Shown: positions 16,865-25,078 of the stretch, one piece after another | How positions within the stretch are numbered: position 1 is the stretch's first letter | How the letters are laid out: the number at the start of each line of letters is the position of its first letter | Assembly (NCBI GenBank): GCA_001897445.1 | Contig: MKSX01000027.1 | Location: 62,001 to 126,000 of the forward strand | Direction: 5' to 3' | Length of the DNA: 64,000 nt | DNA from: Alphaproteobacteria bacterium 33-17 | GTDB taxonomy: Bacteria; Pseudomonadota; Alphaproteobacteria; Rickettsiales; 33-17 | The notes under the pieces: model-generated | Database searches by the model: none | Told to the model about the DNA's origin: nothing | What the model saw: only the letters and a program-made list of their open reading frames with translations | Position numbers and translations under genes: made by a program

Positions 16865-17845
16865 TTACCAAATTAGGTTTTTATAAATAACTTGCGCCAG
16901 ATAATAGTAAATTGTAATACCGATCACAATATTAAATGGCATATTTATTCCGAGGGTAGATACCAGTGGAAGGGATTGATTAGCTTCAGGAAGTGATGCT
17001 TTCATAGCAGCAGGAACAGCAATATATGATGAGCTAGCTGCCATTACGCCTAAAAGTGTAGCCCCACCAACAGAAAGTCCTGCAATTTTGCCAAACAATA
17101 TGCCGATAATAGCAAATGGTATAGGTATAATAATGTTAAATATTACTAAGAACTTGCCAACCTTTTTAAGTTCGCCCCAGTTTTTAGCTGTGGTAATACC
17201 CATTTGTAATAAAAATAAGCAGAGTACACCTTTAAATGGTAGCTCAAAGAAGATTTTAAGGTCTTCATGATGTGATTCATGTGTAACAATACCAATTAAC
17301 AAACCACCAACAAGTAGTAAAATACTCTTTGTAAATAGGGATTTTATAATAATGCTAGGTATGCGTTTTAAACCGTTTCTATGCTTCATATGCACTATAC
17401 TTAAGGCAATAATGATTGATGGAATTTCTAAAATAGCAACTAAGGCTGTCATAAATGGCTCATATTCAACACTATATGCTGCCAAATATGCCGTTGCCGC
17501 CATGAATGTCACAACAGATACTGATCCATGATGCGCTGCAATACTTGCGGCGTTTATATAGTCTATTTTGCCTATACTCCTTAGTAGTATATATGCAAGC
17601 ATTGTGGTGATTAAAGCTACTGATAATGTTGCGGCTATAGGAAGAATCATGCTTACTATATTGCTATGGGATATTTTCATGCCGCCTTTAATGCCTATCG
17701 CAAGAAGCATGTAAATGGCAATAGTATCAAATATTTTAGTATCCAGGCTTAAATTACTATGGCTTAGTACAGCAATAATACCTAAAATGAAGCACATAAT
17801 GGCAGGGTTCAGCAAATTCGTAAGTATAAAATCTAATAATGTCAT
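16865..17845 (-). CDS. SbtA-type (DUF897) sodium-dependent bicarbonate permease family protein
   Basis: About 326 aa with roughly ten hydrophobic membrane segments. The N-terminal IYMLLAIGIKGGMKISHSNI corresponds to the 'MLLxxxGLKGG' signature of the Sbt_1/DUF897 family; a second half-repeat contains LFLLQMGITTAKNWGELKKV and GVMAASSSYIAVPAAMKASL. In cyanobacteria SbtA imports bicarbonate with Na+; the substrate in a host-associated bacterium is not established. I chose the ATG giving MTLLDFILTNLLNPA, because the longer start (17890) overlaps znuB by 32 nt and adds a polar extension not expected in the family. Confidence 0.85.
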   Translation of the reverse strand: MTLLDFILTNLLNPAIMCFILGIIAVLSHSNLSLDTKIFDTIAIYMLLAIGIKGGMKISHSNIVSMILPIAATLSVALITTMLAYILLRSIGKIDYINAASIAAHHGSVSVVTFMAATAYLAAYSVEYEPFMTALVAILEIPSIIIALSIVHMKHRNGLKRIPSIIIKSLFTKSILLLVGGLLIGIVTHESHHEDLKIFFELPFKGVLCLFLLQMGITTAKNWGELKKVGKFLVIFNIIIPIPFAIIGILFGKIAGLSVGGATLLGVMAASSSYIAVPAAMKASLPEANQSLPLVSTLGINMPFNIVIGITIYYYLAQVIYKNLIW

Positions 17846-17858
17846 ATGGTTTTTCTCG

Positions 17859-18647
17859 TTATTTCCGTGCGGAGATAATATATACCACATTTAATAGCGC
17901 AAATCCAGTCATTACAGATAAAACTGATATTGATTGATCAAAATTGTATGCAAATCCTACTGATATTAAAGAAATTATAAGCCCTGTAATAGCAGAACCT
18001 ATTAGTATTTTTAAGGGACTTGTAAATAACATTATAGCAATCGAGGCAGGAATAATCAGGTTTGCAGTAAGAAGCATTACGCCCATAATTTTCATAGCGT
18101 TTGCAATAAATACCGCCATTACTATTAATACCTCAAGGCTTAGTCTTTTTGTGTTAATGCCCTCGCTTATAGCAATATCTTCACTTAAAATAAGCTTAAA
18201 TATATCCTTCCATCTTATAATTACCCATGTCATAAGAACTGCAAAACTTACTAAAATTTCATAAAAATCAATAGATCCTACCATAAGAATGTCGCCAAAT
18301 AATAGCGATTCTATAATATGAAAACTAATACCTGATACTTTGGCTACAAACAGGCTAATTGCCATGAAGAATGAGGCAAGGAGTGATATGGATAAATCAG
18401 ACCTTAGCGGCATTTTTTGGCGCATAATAAAGGTAAGTAAGGCAAATATAATAGAGATCGGTATTAAACCAATGCTTGGGTTTATTTTGAGAATAAACGC
18501 TATAACTCCGCCTAATATACTGGCATGTGCTAAGGAATCGGAGAAAAAGCTAATTCTTTTCCATACCATAAAAGCACCGATAGGTCCTGCCATAAGTGAT
18601 ATTATAAAAAGGGTGGCAAGTGGGTAAAAAAGAATAGTATACGACAT
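17859..18647 (-). CDS. znuB: Metal ABC transporter permease ZnuB type
   Basis: 262-aa inner-membrane permease with ~7-8 hydrophobic segments. Family marks: ISFFSDSLAHASILGGVIAF near the N-terminus, SLLFGDILMVGS in the middle and LLTANLIIPASIAIMLF near the C-terminus, all typical of the ABC-3 (Zn/Mn) permease family. Works with a ZnuC ATPase and ZnuA binding protein, neither of which is adjacent. Overlaps or abuts the SbtA-type gene, so the two are probably co-transcribed, with pheST further downstream. Metal specificity (Zn or Mn) cannot be read from sequence. Confidence 0.93.
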   Translation of the reverse strand: MSYTILFYPLATLFIISLMAGPIGAFMVWKRISFFSDSLAHASILGGVIAFILKINPSIGLIPISIIFALLTFIMRQKMPLRSDLSISLLASFFMAISLFVAKVSGISFHIIESLLFGDILMVGSIDFYEILVSFAVLMTWVIIRWKDIFKLILSEDIAISEGINTKRLSLEVLIVMAVFIANAMKIMGVMLLTANLIIPASIAIMLFTSPLKILIGSAITGLIISLISVGFAYNFDQSISVLSVMTGFALLNVVYIISARK

Positions 18648-18666
18648 AAGTTAAGAATAAAAGACT

Positions 18667-18753
18667 TGGTGCCCCTGGCCGGACTCGAACCAGCATGCCT
18701 TTGCAAGCGGTTGATTTTGAGTCAACTGCGTCTACCAATTCCGCCACAGGGGC
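18667..18753 (-). tRNA. tRNA-Leu (anticodon CAA)
   Basis: Complement reads GCCCCTG…CAGGGGC acceptor stem with encoded discriminator A and CCA. D-arm region GCGGAATTGGTAGACGC, anticodon stem GTTGA/TCAAC with loop CTCAAAA (anticodon CAA, reads UUG), a long variable arm CGCTTGCAAAGGCATG typical of Leu, and T-arm TGGTTCGAGTCCGGC. It lies 19 bp downstream of znuB's start region, on the same strand and upstream of znuB. Confidence 0.97.
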
Positions 18754-18767
18754 AAGTTCAGCTTTTG

Positions 18768-18796
18768 GTTATGCATAATAGTTAGAGGAATGTCAA
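18768..18796 (-). promoter_or_regulatory. Probable sigma-70 promoter of tRNA-Leu
   Basis: On the minus strand: TTGACA at 18796-18791, 17-nt spacer, CATAAC at 18773-18768. Predicted start is about 8 nt before the tRNA 5' end. The -35 is perfect, the -10 is 4/6. Confidence 0.6.
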
Positions 18797-18937
18797 GGGG
18801 TAAATTACAGAGGAGAGTTTAAATATTTGGAATATATTAATTTTTTTATAATAAAATTCATTGTTTTGATCTTTTCTTTAAGACAAGTAATATGTATGAT
18901 ATTATATTAATAGTATAAAATAACAGGAGTAAATGCC

Positions 18938-21900
18938 ATGCAGGACAAAACATATAAGAATCTGATTAAAATGTGGTCAAAGAAATCGTCTGCATCTATT
19001 GAAGAAGTAAAAGATTATTTTAATCAAATGCCAGATGATGAAAAAAATAAAATTTTTATTGATGAAAGTATTCAAGCTCAAATGAAGGTTAGTGAGCTAT
19101 TTAAATCTAATTATGTTGAGCTGATTAAAGATATTCTAACTTGGGCAAATTCTCACAATATATCTCCAAACGATCAAATGAAATTCATATATGATGGATT
19201 TCATGGAATTGCAAGTAGTGAAATTCAATACAAAGATAATGGAGCTGAGATTAATGAGTTTTTAGTAAATAAAATTATTAATATTGCGGGTAATGACCAA
19301 AATTTTGTTCTAAATATGCTTGTGAACTATCTTGATAATCCAGACTTTTTTAAAAGGATTTATGAAAATTTTAAAAGTAATAATTCAATAGATACTAAGC
19401 AATTACTAAAAAACTGTTTGCTTGACCGAGGGTCTCCTAAGTATAATAATTGCCAATATGATTCGGTGATATATATTTTAAAACAGCTCGAGAAATCAGG
19501 AGAAAATTCAGCAGAGCTTGAAAACAAGTATTTCGAGTATAAATATATTAAAATGTTTGAGAATACATTTAATGGAGTATTTTCAGAAGATTGTTACATG
19601 AAAATTTTAGTAAGTTTTTTAAGTCAGCCATATCAAGCATCAGATAAAGTTAATAGTATACATGATCTCGTGGAAATGATGTTTAGAGATAAAGAGGTTA
19701 TTAAGTCTAAGCCTGTAAATGAACTTTCTATAGACTATATGCTTAAAGCAAGAAATGTTAAATTTGATAATAAGCAGCTTTTTAAGGACGTGTTAGAAGC
19801 TTCTTCAAAAGATGGCTTTAATTTAAAAAGTTTAGAAGATGTTGCTGCAAAACATAAGGTTTCATTGCCGGAATTATATTATGCTTCAATGCAAACTCCA
19901 GATAGAGATCATAATTTATTTACGTATTTACTACATTCTAATACTGCGGCATTTACAAAATTTTTAGAAATAGTAACTGATGTATCTAATCCTTATAGAA
20001 ATCACGCTCTTGAAAATATTGACAGAGTATTGGTTGAAAGCACTAAAGATGCTAATGGTAAAATTACGAAAACAAATATTAAAGGATTATGGGATGATCT
20101 TGCACTAATGATGCAAAATGAAAGAATCTTTGAGAATAATGCCGACCCTCAGAAAGTAGAAGAATATAAATTATTAACTCAATGTATGAGAAAGTGTTTG
20201 GGTGTTAGCAATAGCAATTCAGCAATATATCCATTCGAATTTATTGATGCAGATAGATTTATTAGTAGTATTAGCGTTAATAATTTATCCAGTGTTTTTA
20301 AATATTTTGATCAATATTATAAAAATAGTCTAGATAAACAAGATGTTGTGGACTTTTTCGTAAAATATTTTAATAAAAATCAGAATGAAATTAAGGAAAG
20401 TTTGAATAAGCGCGAGCTGTATTGGATTAATCTAAATTCCATGCTTAGAGATGCAGAAAAAGATTATCCAGAAACATTTAAAATTTTGAAGCCATATTTA
20501 TTGGAAATTAAAGTTTTTAAAGATGAACTACAACGAAATGAAAAATCGTTAAAACGGAACCTTAAAAATAATAAATTTAAAATATTACCTGATAATCCAA
20601 ATTATGAAGGGTATGTTAGTAATTTAAAAAAATTTGCTTTAACTAATCAGGAAAATGTAATGCAATTGCTTACAATATACAATGATGATCCTGAGTTTAA
20701 GTATGAAGAGTCTATTGCAATAAATATACATAAAAGTATAAGTGTTGGATATGGAATAAATGAATATACCTTTAAAAATCAAGAATTAGTATTGAACAAT
20801 CTAATTAATGAATTTGATAATTTTAATCCTGAAGTTCAAAAAGTGATGTCTGATTTATTCCAAAAACTTTCAGCATCTGCTGCAGTTCTTAATTCCCGAA
20901 ATACTCAGGTGGTTGATTTAAGTTTGTGCCGTACCAATGCTTACAAATTCATTAATAAATATATACCAGTTGCTTATAAAGATCAGTTTGTAAGAAATTT
21001 GAATTCCCTAAATGCTAATGACATTGAACTTGTAATCAGACATAAAGATGTTTACAAAAAATTATTACTTGAGAAGCCGAATAGTGATTGTATGCAGGTG
21101 CTGCGAGATATTAAATCTGGAGCAAATAAAAAGTACTCAGCTGAATTGACTGCAAATGCAGCTAAATCATATCAAAATGAATTTGATGCAATTGCTAAAT
21201 ATATTAATTCAGGTAAAGATTATAGCTTATCAGATTTAGAGAAAATTGCAGAGGATAATAATATAAGCCTTCAAGATTTACTTTGTGTTTCGATTAAGAG
21301 CGCAGAAGGTGAGTTGAATCAACAAAACCTTGCTACTTATCTTCTAAATAAATGCGCTCCTGAAAAATTGTCTAAATTTATGACTACTTTAAATTCAAAC
21401 CCTAAGTATAATGTTATCTTGGGTGATGCGATGCTAAGGGATCTTGAAGGTAAATCGGGGTCATTAAACTTTTTAAAAGACTTAACATTAAAATATTATG
21501 CATCATCTGACAAAAAAAGCTTCGAGCCTATTTTTGCAGTTGTAAGAAATAATAATATAGCATTAGCAAACCGTTTAACTGAAGTTTGTAAAGAAGGTGG
21601 AGCAAATTACTTTAAGTATAATAATCAGTATTATGGTCTGCCAGTTGCGTTAATGCACAGATATACTAATTATTTAAGTGAAATAGAGCTTAGGAATTAC
21701 CTAAGACCAGCAATTAGTGCTTTTGCATATCGCCCAGCTCAAGGCTCTTATGATGAAAATAACTTTGATAAAGAAGGACTTATTGAGGTTAGTAAACATT
21801 ATATAAATAATTCACTTATCACGCCTTTAGAACATAAGGAGTTTTGTAAAGAGATAATTGAGGCTGCTGCTCAGGTAACAAGATTAAATATAAGACAAGA

Positions 21901-22600
21901 ACTAGAAGATTATGCTAATAACAATGTGAAGCAAAGATTTAATATTACATTTAATAGAGGCGTTGATCCGTCTAATACATCTCAGCCAGCTAGTAATAGC
22001 CATAACCAAACTCAAGGTGCAGGAGCTACTACGCCACCTCAGCCTAATAATCCACCGTCAGGAGGGGCTAATAAGGGGGCTATTGATGCTGACAAGGCAA
22101 ATAAAGATAAACCCAAGCCAACAGTGCGTTTCCGTCCGTACAAAAAAGGTAAAGTTGATTATTCTCAAGCTGATAAGTCGCGCCCAGCAAAAAGAGACGT
22201 TGTAAGAAGCAAATTCCGTAAATACCGCCCTGTAAGGTGGGTTGTGGGGATTATTCTTGCAGTTGCGCTTGGTGCGGGTGCAAGCTTCATGGGTGCAGCG
22301 ATGCCTGTAGTCGGAGGCTTAGCGGCCGCAGGATTCTTCGGAACAAGATTTGTAAGCGGCTTAGTTGCGGCTTATAAGGGTGGAAGATTATCTAAGTCAG
22401 GCGAATGGGTAAAGTCATTTGGCGATATGTTTGGTATAGGTCACAATATAGGTTTTGATAGTAAGACCAATGAAGATATTGACAAAATCACTTATGAAGT
22501 TAAAAGTGTGCCTAAATTTAAGGATGGTAAGCCATCTTTCAGACATAATCAGGTGGAAGTTACAGGGGATAACCCAGATGCGGGCAAAAGAAATAGGTAA
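18938..22600 (+). CDS. Giant protein of unknown family with duplicated helical module and C-terminal membrane anchor
   Basis: 1220 aa, unrecognised. Almost all-helical, Asn/Lys-rich. A ~100-aa module appears twice: from ~298 (SLEDVAAKHKVSLPELYYAS … LFTYLLHSNTAAFTKFLEIV) and from ~761 (SLSDLEKIAEDNNISLQDLL … LATYLLNKCAPEKLSKFMTTL). Around residue 1030 is a Pro/Gln/Asn-rich linker (TTPPQPNNPPSGG), then a basic stretch with KGKVDYSQADKSRPAKRDVV and a Gly/Ala-rich hydrophobic region (~1098-1145) that could form one or two membrane passes. The C-terminal ~60 residues after it are shared with the 801-aa neighbour. No N-terminal signal peptide. SD AGGAG 8 nt before ATG. Function unknown; a membrane-tethered scaffold or an effector are both possible. 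Confidence 0.8.
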   Translation: MQDKTYKNLIKMWSKKSSASIEEVKDYFNQMPDDEKNKIFIDESIQAQMKVSELFKSNYVELIKDILTWANSHNISPNDQMKFIYDGFHGIASSEIQYKDNGAEINEFLVNKIINIAGNDQNFVLNMLVNYLDNPDFFKRIYENFKSNNSIDTKQLLKNCLLDRGSPKYNNCQYDSVIYILKQLEKSGENSAELENKYFEYKYIKMFENTFNGVFSEDCYMKILVSFLSQPYQASDKVNSIHDLVEMMFRDKEVIKSKPVNELSIDYMLKARNVKFDNKQLFKDVLEASSKDGFNLKSLEDVAAKHKVSLPELYYASMQTPDRDHNLFTYLLHSNTAAFTKFLEIVTDVSNPYRNHALENIDRVLVESTKDANGKITKTNIKGLWDDLALMMQNERIFENNADPQKVEEYKLLTQCMRKCLGVSNSNSAIYPFEFIDADRFISSISVNNLSSVFKYFDQYYKNSLDKQDVVDFFVKYFNKNQNEIKESLNKRELYWINLNSMLRDAEKDYPETFKILKPYLLEIKVFKDELQRNEKSLKRNLKNNKFKILPDNPNYEGYVSNLKKFALTNQENVMQLLTIYNDDPEFKYEESIAINIHKSISVGYGINEYTFKNQELVLNNLINEFDNFNPEVQKVMSDLFQKLSASAAVLNSRNTQVVDLSLCRTNAYKFINKYIPVAYKDQFVRNLNSLNANDIELVIRHKDVYKKLLLEKPNSDCMQVLRDIKSGANKKYSAELTANAAKSYQNEFDAIAKYINSGKDYSLSDLEKIAEDNNISLQDLLCVSIKSAEGELNQQNLATYLLNKCAPEKLSKFMTTLNSNPKYNVILGDAMLRDLEGKSGSLNFLKDLTLKYYASSDKKSFEPIFAVVRNNNIALANRLTEVCKEGGANYFKYNNQYYGLPVALMHRYTNYLSEIELRNYLRPAISAFAYRPAQGSYDENNFDKEGLIEVSKHYINNSLITPLEHKEFCKEIIEAAAQVTRLNIRQELEDYANNNVKQRFNITFNRGVDPSNTSQPASNSHNQTQGAGATTPPQPNNPPSGGANKGAIDADKANKDKPKPTVRFRPYKKGKVDYSQADKSRPAKRDVVRSKFRKYRPVRWVVGIILAVALGAGASFMGAAMPVVGGLAAAGFFGTRFVSGLVAAYKGGRLSKSGEWVKSFGDMFGIGHNIGFDSKTNEDIDKITYEVKSVPKFKDGKPSFRHNQVEVTGDNPDAGKRNR

Positions 22601-22616
22601 TACTATCTTATTAATA

Positions 22617-22667
22617 TTGACAACTCGTTAATTTTTTGTTAAGATCGCGCTAAAAAGTTAACGAGTT
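22617..22667 (+). promoter_or_regulatory. Sigma-70 promoter with flanking inverted repeat
   Basis: TTGACA (22617-22622), 17-nt spacer, TAAGAT (22640-22645); predicted start ~22652, 20 nt before the ATG of the 801-aa gene. A perfect 10-bp inverted repeat AACTCGTTAA (22622-22631) / TTAACGAGTT (22658-22667) brackets the -10 and start site, as expected of an operator pair. Confidence 0.6.
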
Positions 22668-22672
22668 AGTCC

Positions 22673-25078
22673 ATGCGCCAAAGCCATACATTTGAAGATT
22701 TGAAGAATCTAAGTACTATGTATAATAGTTACGCTGATTTACTTCAGAAACGTATAGATATTTTAACTTGTTACCGTAATATGAGTAGGAGTCAAAAAGC
22801 TAAGATTACGTATGGGGAAGGCATAGAAGTTTTAATGTTTAATCTTATCAGATTGGGTAATTACGAGTTTATTCAAGAAGTTTTAAGTAGTAGATTTGAT
22901 AATAAAGAGATTTTAAGCAAGATATTTGCTAATATGCAAACAAGTAACTATACTTATCTTGAGTTTAAAAGAAATGAAAATTTTATAGATTTTTTGGACG
23001 CTCAGATCCTTGCAGCAGCCAAAAATGATAAAATATTTGCAGCAAGAGCGCTACAATACCACCTAATATCACGATATAATGATAACCAAAAATATGAAAT
23101 ATTTGAAGGTTATTTCAAGAGAATATTTGATGAGTTATCTCGTGCTTCAGGGTTAACATTAAAAGAATTTTTAGAAGCAGATAATTATTATATATTTGGT
23201 CATTTAGAAAAAAGACCAAAGCATTTTGAACAGTTTTATAAACAAATTGCTCCTTTACAACTAGATAATGATAAAATTGCAAAAACAGGAGACTTTTATA
23301 AGTCAAATAATATAAAATATGCTTTATTATTCAACAAGTTAATAACATCTGTTGGTAAGGGAGAAGTTCCTGATGAGTTATCTAATAATTACACTGAAAT
23401 TGGTTTGCTTGTTCGTTATAAGAGCCTTTTGGCACTTAATGATGAAATTACATTTAGCGATGTTAAGCTTTTAGTTAAATTCTACTATAATTTCCATAAT
23501 ATTTTTAATGATGAAAGAATAACTGATCCCTTTGTACATTTACCAAGAGAGATGCTGGAAAAAATTTTTCAGTCTACGGAATATAAAGATATTATAAGGT
23601 TCATTACACCTCAAATACTTGAGGAAGTTAAAAAAATCGCTTCAAAAAACTATTTCGATATATATGAAAAGCTGTTTAATACAATAATTAATAACCCCAA
23701 TTATAAACTTGCTGATATTAAGCAAATTTTAGCTCCGCATAACTATACTTTAAACGAGTTTATGACAATTTCGCAAATGAACTCTGAGGGTGAAGATATA
23801 AGCTTTTTAATGTATATGATTAGAAAACCTGAGGGTATTAAGCATATTAAAGCTTTCCTTGATAAGGTTACAGATGCCGGAAATAATATGCTTATAAAAG
23901 ATGCAATTGAGCATACATTTACAATTAAGGACGAAAATAATAATCCTGTTAAGTGGAGCTTTTTAAAAACTGTTGCAGAACTTTATAAGCAAAATAAGGA
24001 AAGTGCAGAATTAAAAGAGCTTGTAAGATGTATCAGTTATTATCTATCTGAATCACCGAATCGTTATAACACTAAGCCTGTAATCAATAATACTAATAAA
24101 GCTTTAAAAATTCCTGTAGACTTTTATATTATAAATGACGGTGACTTTAATGCTGACATCACAAAAATAAATGGTCATGAAAAGATAGATCTATTATGTC
24201 AAGAGATTACTTATTTTAGTAATAACTATGTTAATTATCCAATGCTGCTAAACGTATGTAAGTCAATTCTACGTGCATCTGTGGACTTTTATGAAAGAAG
24301 CGGGAGTTATAATACTGAATATAAGTATAATTCAATAATAGGTAAATTATTAAATGCTACTGCAAATAACCCTGAGTTATATGTAGACTTTAGAGATTAT
24401 ATTTTAGAAACATTTCCTCTTTTAGGTCTTTATTATAATTCATCTTTAGATATTACAACGTATAATCTTAGAGCAAGGTATAATCCTGAAAGATGCAAAG
24501 CAATAAGGGCTACCAGATCTGAACGAATCAGCGAAGAAGACTTTAGACGTGGTATGACTGCTGAACCAGATAGACCATTGTTGCCACAAATTGATCTTAA
24601 GTCTAGTCCTGCTAATACTGCTAATCGGTTTAACGGATATAGCAAGGGAAAATTACTTGCTAATAAAAAAGATCATCCTGCTAAGCGTGAGGTAGTTTTG
24701 TTTATGTTTAATGAAAACTCAGCTAAACGCAATATTTTTAGCTTAGGTAGCGCTTTAATAGGTGGTCTTATAAATTATTATAAAAAAAGCAGTATTAAAG
24801 GTGCAGTGGTTTTTGGTTTAATAACCTTAATATGCACAAGAGTTGTGGGTAGTTTGTATACTATTAGTAAGGCACATAGATTTAAAGCCAGTGAAATTGG
24901 TTTATCTTTATTAGATGGCATTTTCCTAGGGCATAGGTTAAAGCTGAAAAAAGAGCATAAAAGCCTTATAAATAAAGAAACAGAGGAATTAAAACCTGTT
25001 AAAGTTACAGAAGCTAATAAATCCTGGCGATTTAATGCTGAGCCAAAAACTCAGCAAAACCGTGCTGCTGGAGTTTAA
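22673..25078 (+). CDS. Large paralogue of the 1220-aa protein, with C-terminal membrane anchor
   Basis: 801 aa, unrecognised. It carries one copy of the module found twice in the upstream protein (from ~344: KLADIKQILAPHNYTLNEFM … SFLMYMIRKPEGIKHIKAFL). The C-terminal third repeats the neighbour's plan: KGKLLANKKDHPAKREVV, two hydrophobic stretches (~688-735, SLGSALIGGLIN… GAVVFGLITLICTRVVGS) and a shared end (LLDGIFLGHRL…KETEELK). An F-box-like string FVHLPREMLEKIF occurs near residue 290 but may be chance. Own promoter upstream. No Shine-Dalgarno is visible before the ATG. Function unknown; likely duplicated from the same ancestor as the gene before it. Confidence 0.8.
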   Translation: MRQSHTFEDLKNLSTMYNSYADLLQKRIDILTCYRNMSRSQKAKITYGEGIEVLMFNLIRLGNYEFIQEVLSSRFDNKEILSKIFANMQTSNYTYLEFKRNENFIDFLDAQILAAAKNDKIFAARALQYHLISRYNDNQKYEIFEGYFKRIFDELSRASGLTLKEFLEADNYYIFGHLEKRPKHFEQFYKQIAPLQLDNDKIAKTGDFYKSNNIKYALLFNKLITSVGKGEVPDELSNNYTEIGLLVRYKSLLALNDEITFSDVKLLVKFYYNFHNIFNDERITDPFVHLPREMLEKIFQSTEYKDIIRFITPQILEEVKKIASKNYFDIYEKLFNTIINNPNYKLADIKQILAPHNYTLNEFMTISQMNSEGEDISFLMYMIRKPEGIKHIKAFLDKVTDAGNNMLIKDAIEHTFTIKDENNNPVKWSFLKTVAELYKQNKESAELKELVRCISYYLSESPNRYNTKPVINNTNKALKIPVDFYIINDGDFNADITKINGHEKIDLLCQEITYFSNNYVNYPMLLNVCKSILRASVDFYERSGSYNTEYKYNSIIGKLLNATANNPELYVDFRDYILETFPLLGLYYNSSLDITTYNLRARYNPERCKAIRATRSERISEEDFRRGMTAEPDRPLLPQIDLKSSPANTANRFNGYSKGKLLANKKDHPAKREVVLFMFNENSAKRNIFSLGSALIGGLINYYKKSSIKGAVVFGLITLICTRVVGSLYTISKAHRFKASEIGLSLLDGIFLGHRLKLKKEHKSLINKETEELKPVKVTEANKSWRFNAEPKTQQNRAAGV

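Noticed and set aside
18550-18747. Minus-strand 65-aa ORF
   Set aside because: It overlaps tRNA-Leu and the znuB start; its sequence is the translated tRNA.
22622-22667. Inverted repeat as a terminator of the 1220-aa gene
   Set aside because: There is no T-tract after the right arm, and the left arm lies inside a good promoter spacer; an operator pair fits better.
23540-23580. F-box-like LPREMLEKIF in the 801-aa protein
   Set aside because: It is internal in a long helical region without the rest of the F-box; chance is likely in such Leu/Glu/Lys-rich sequence.
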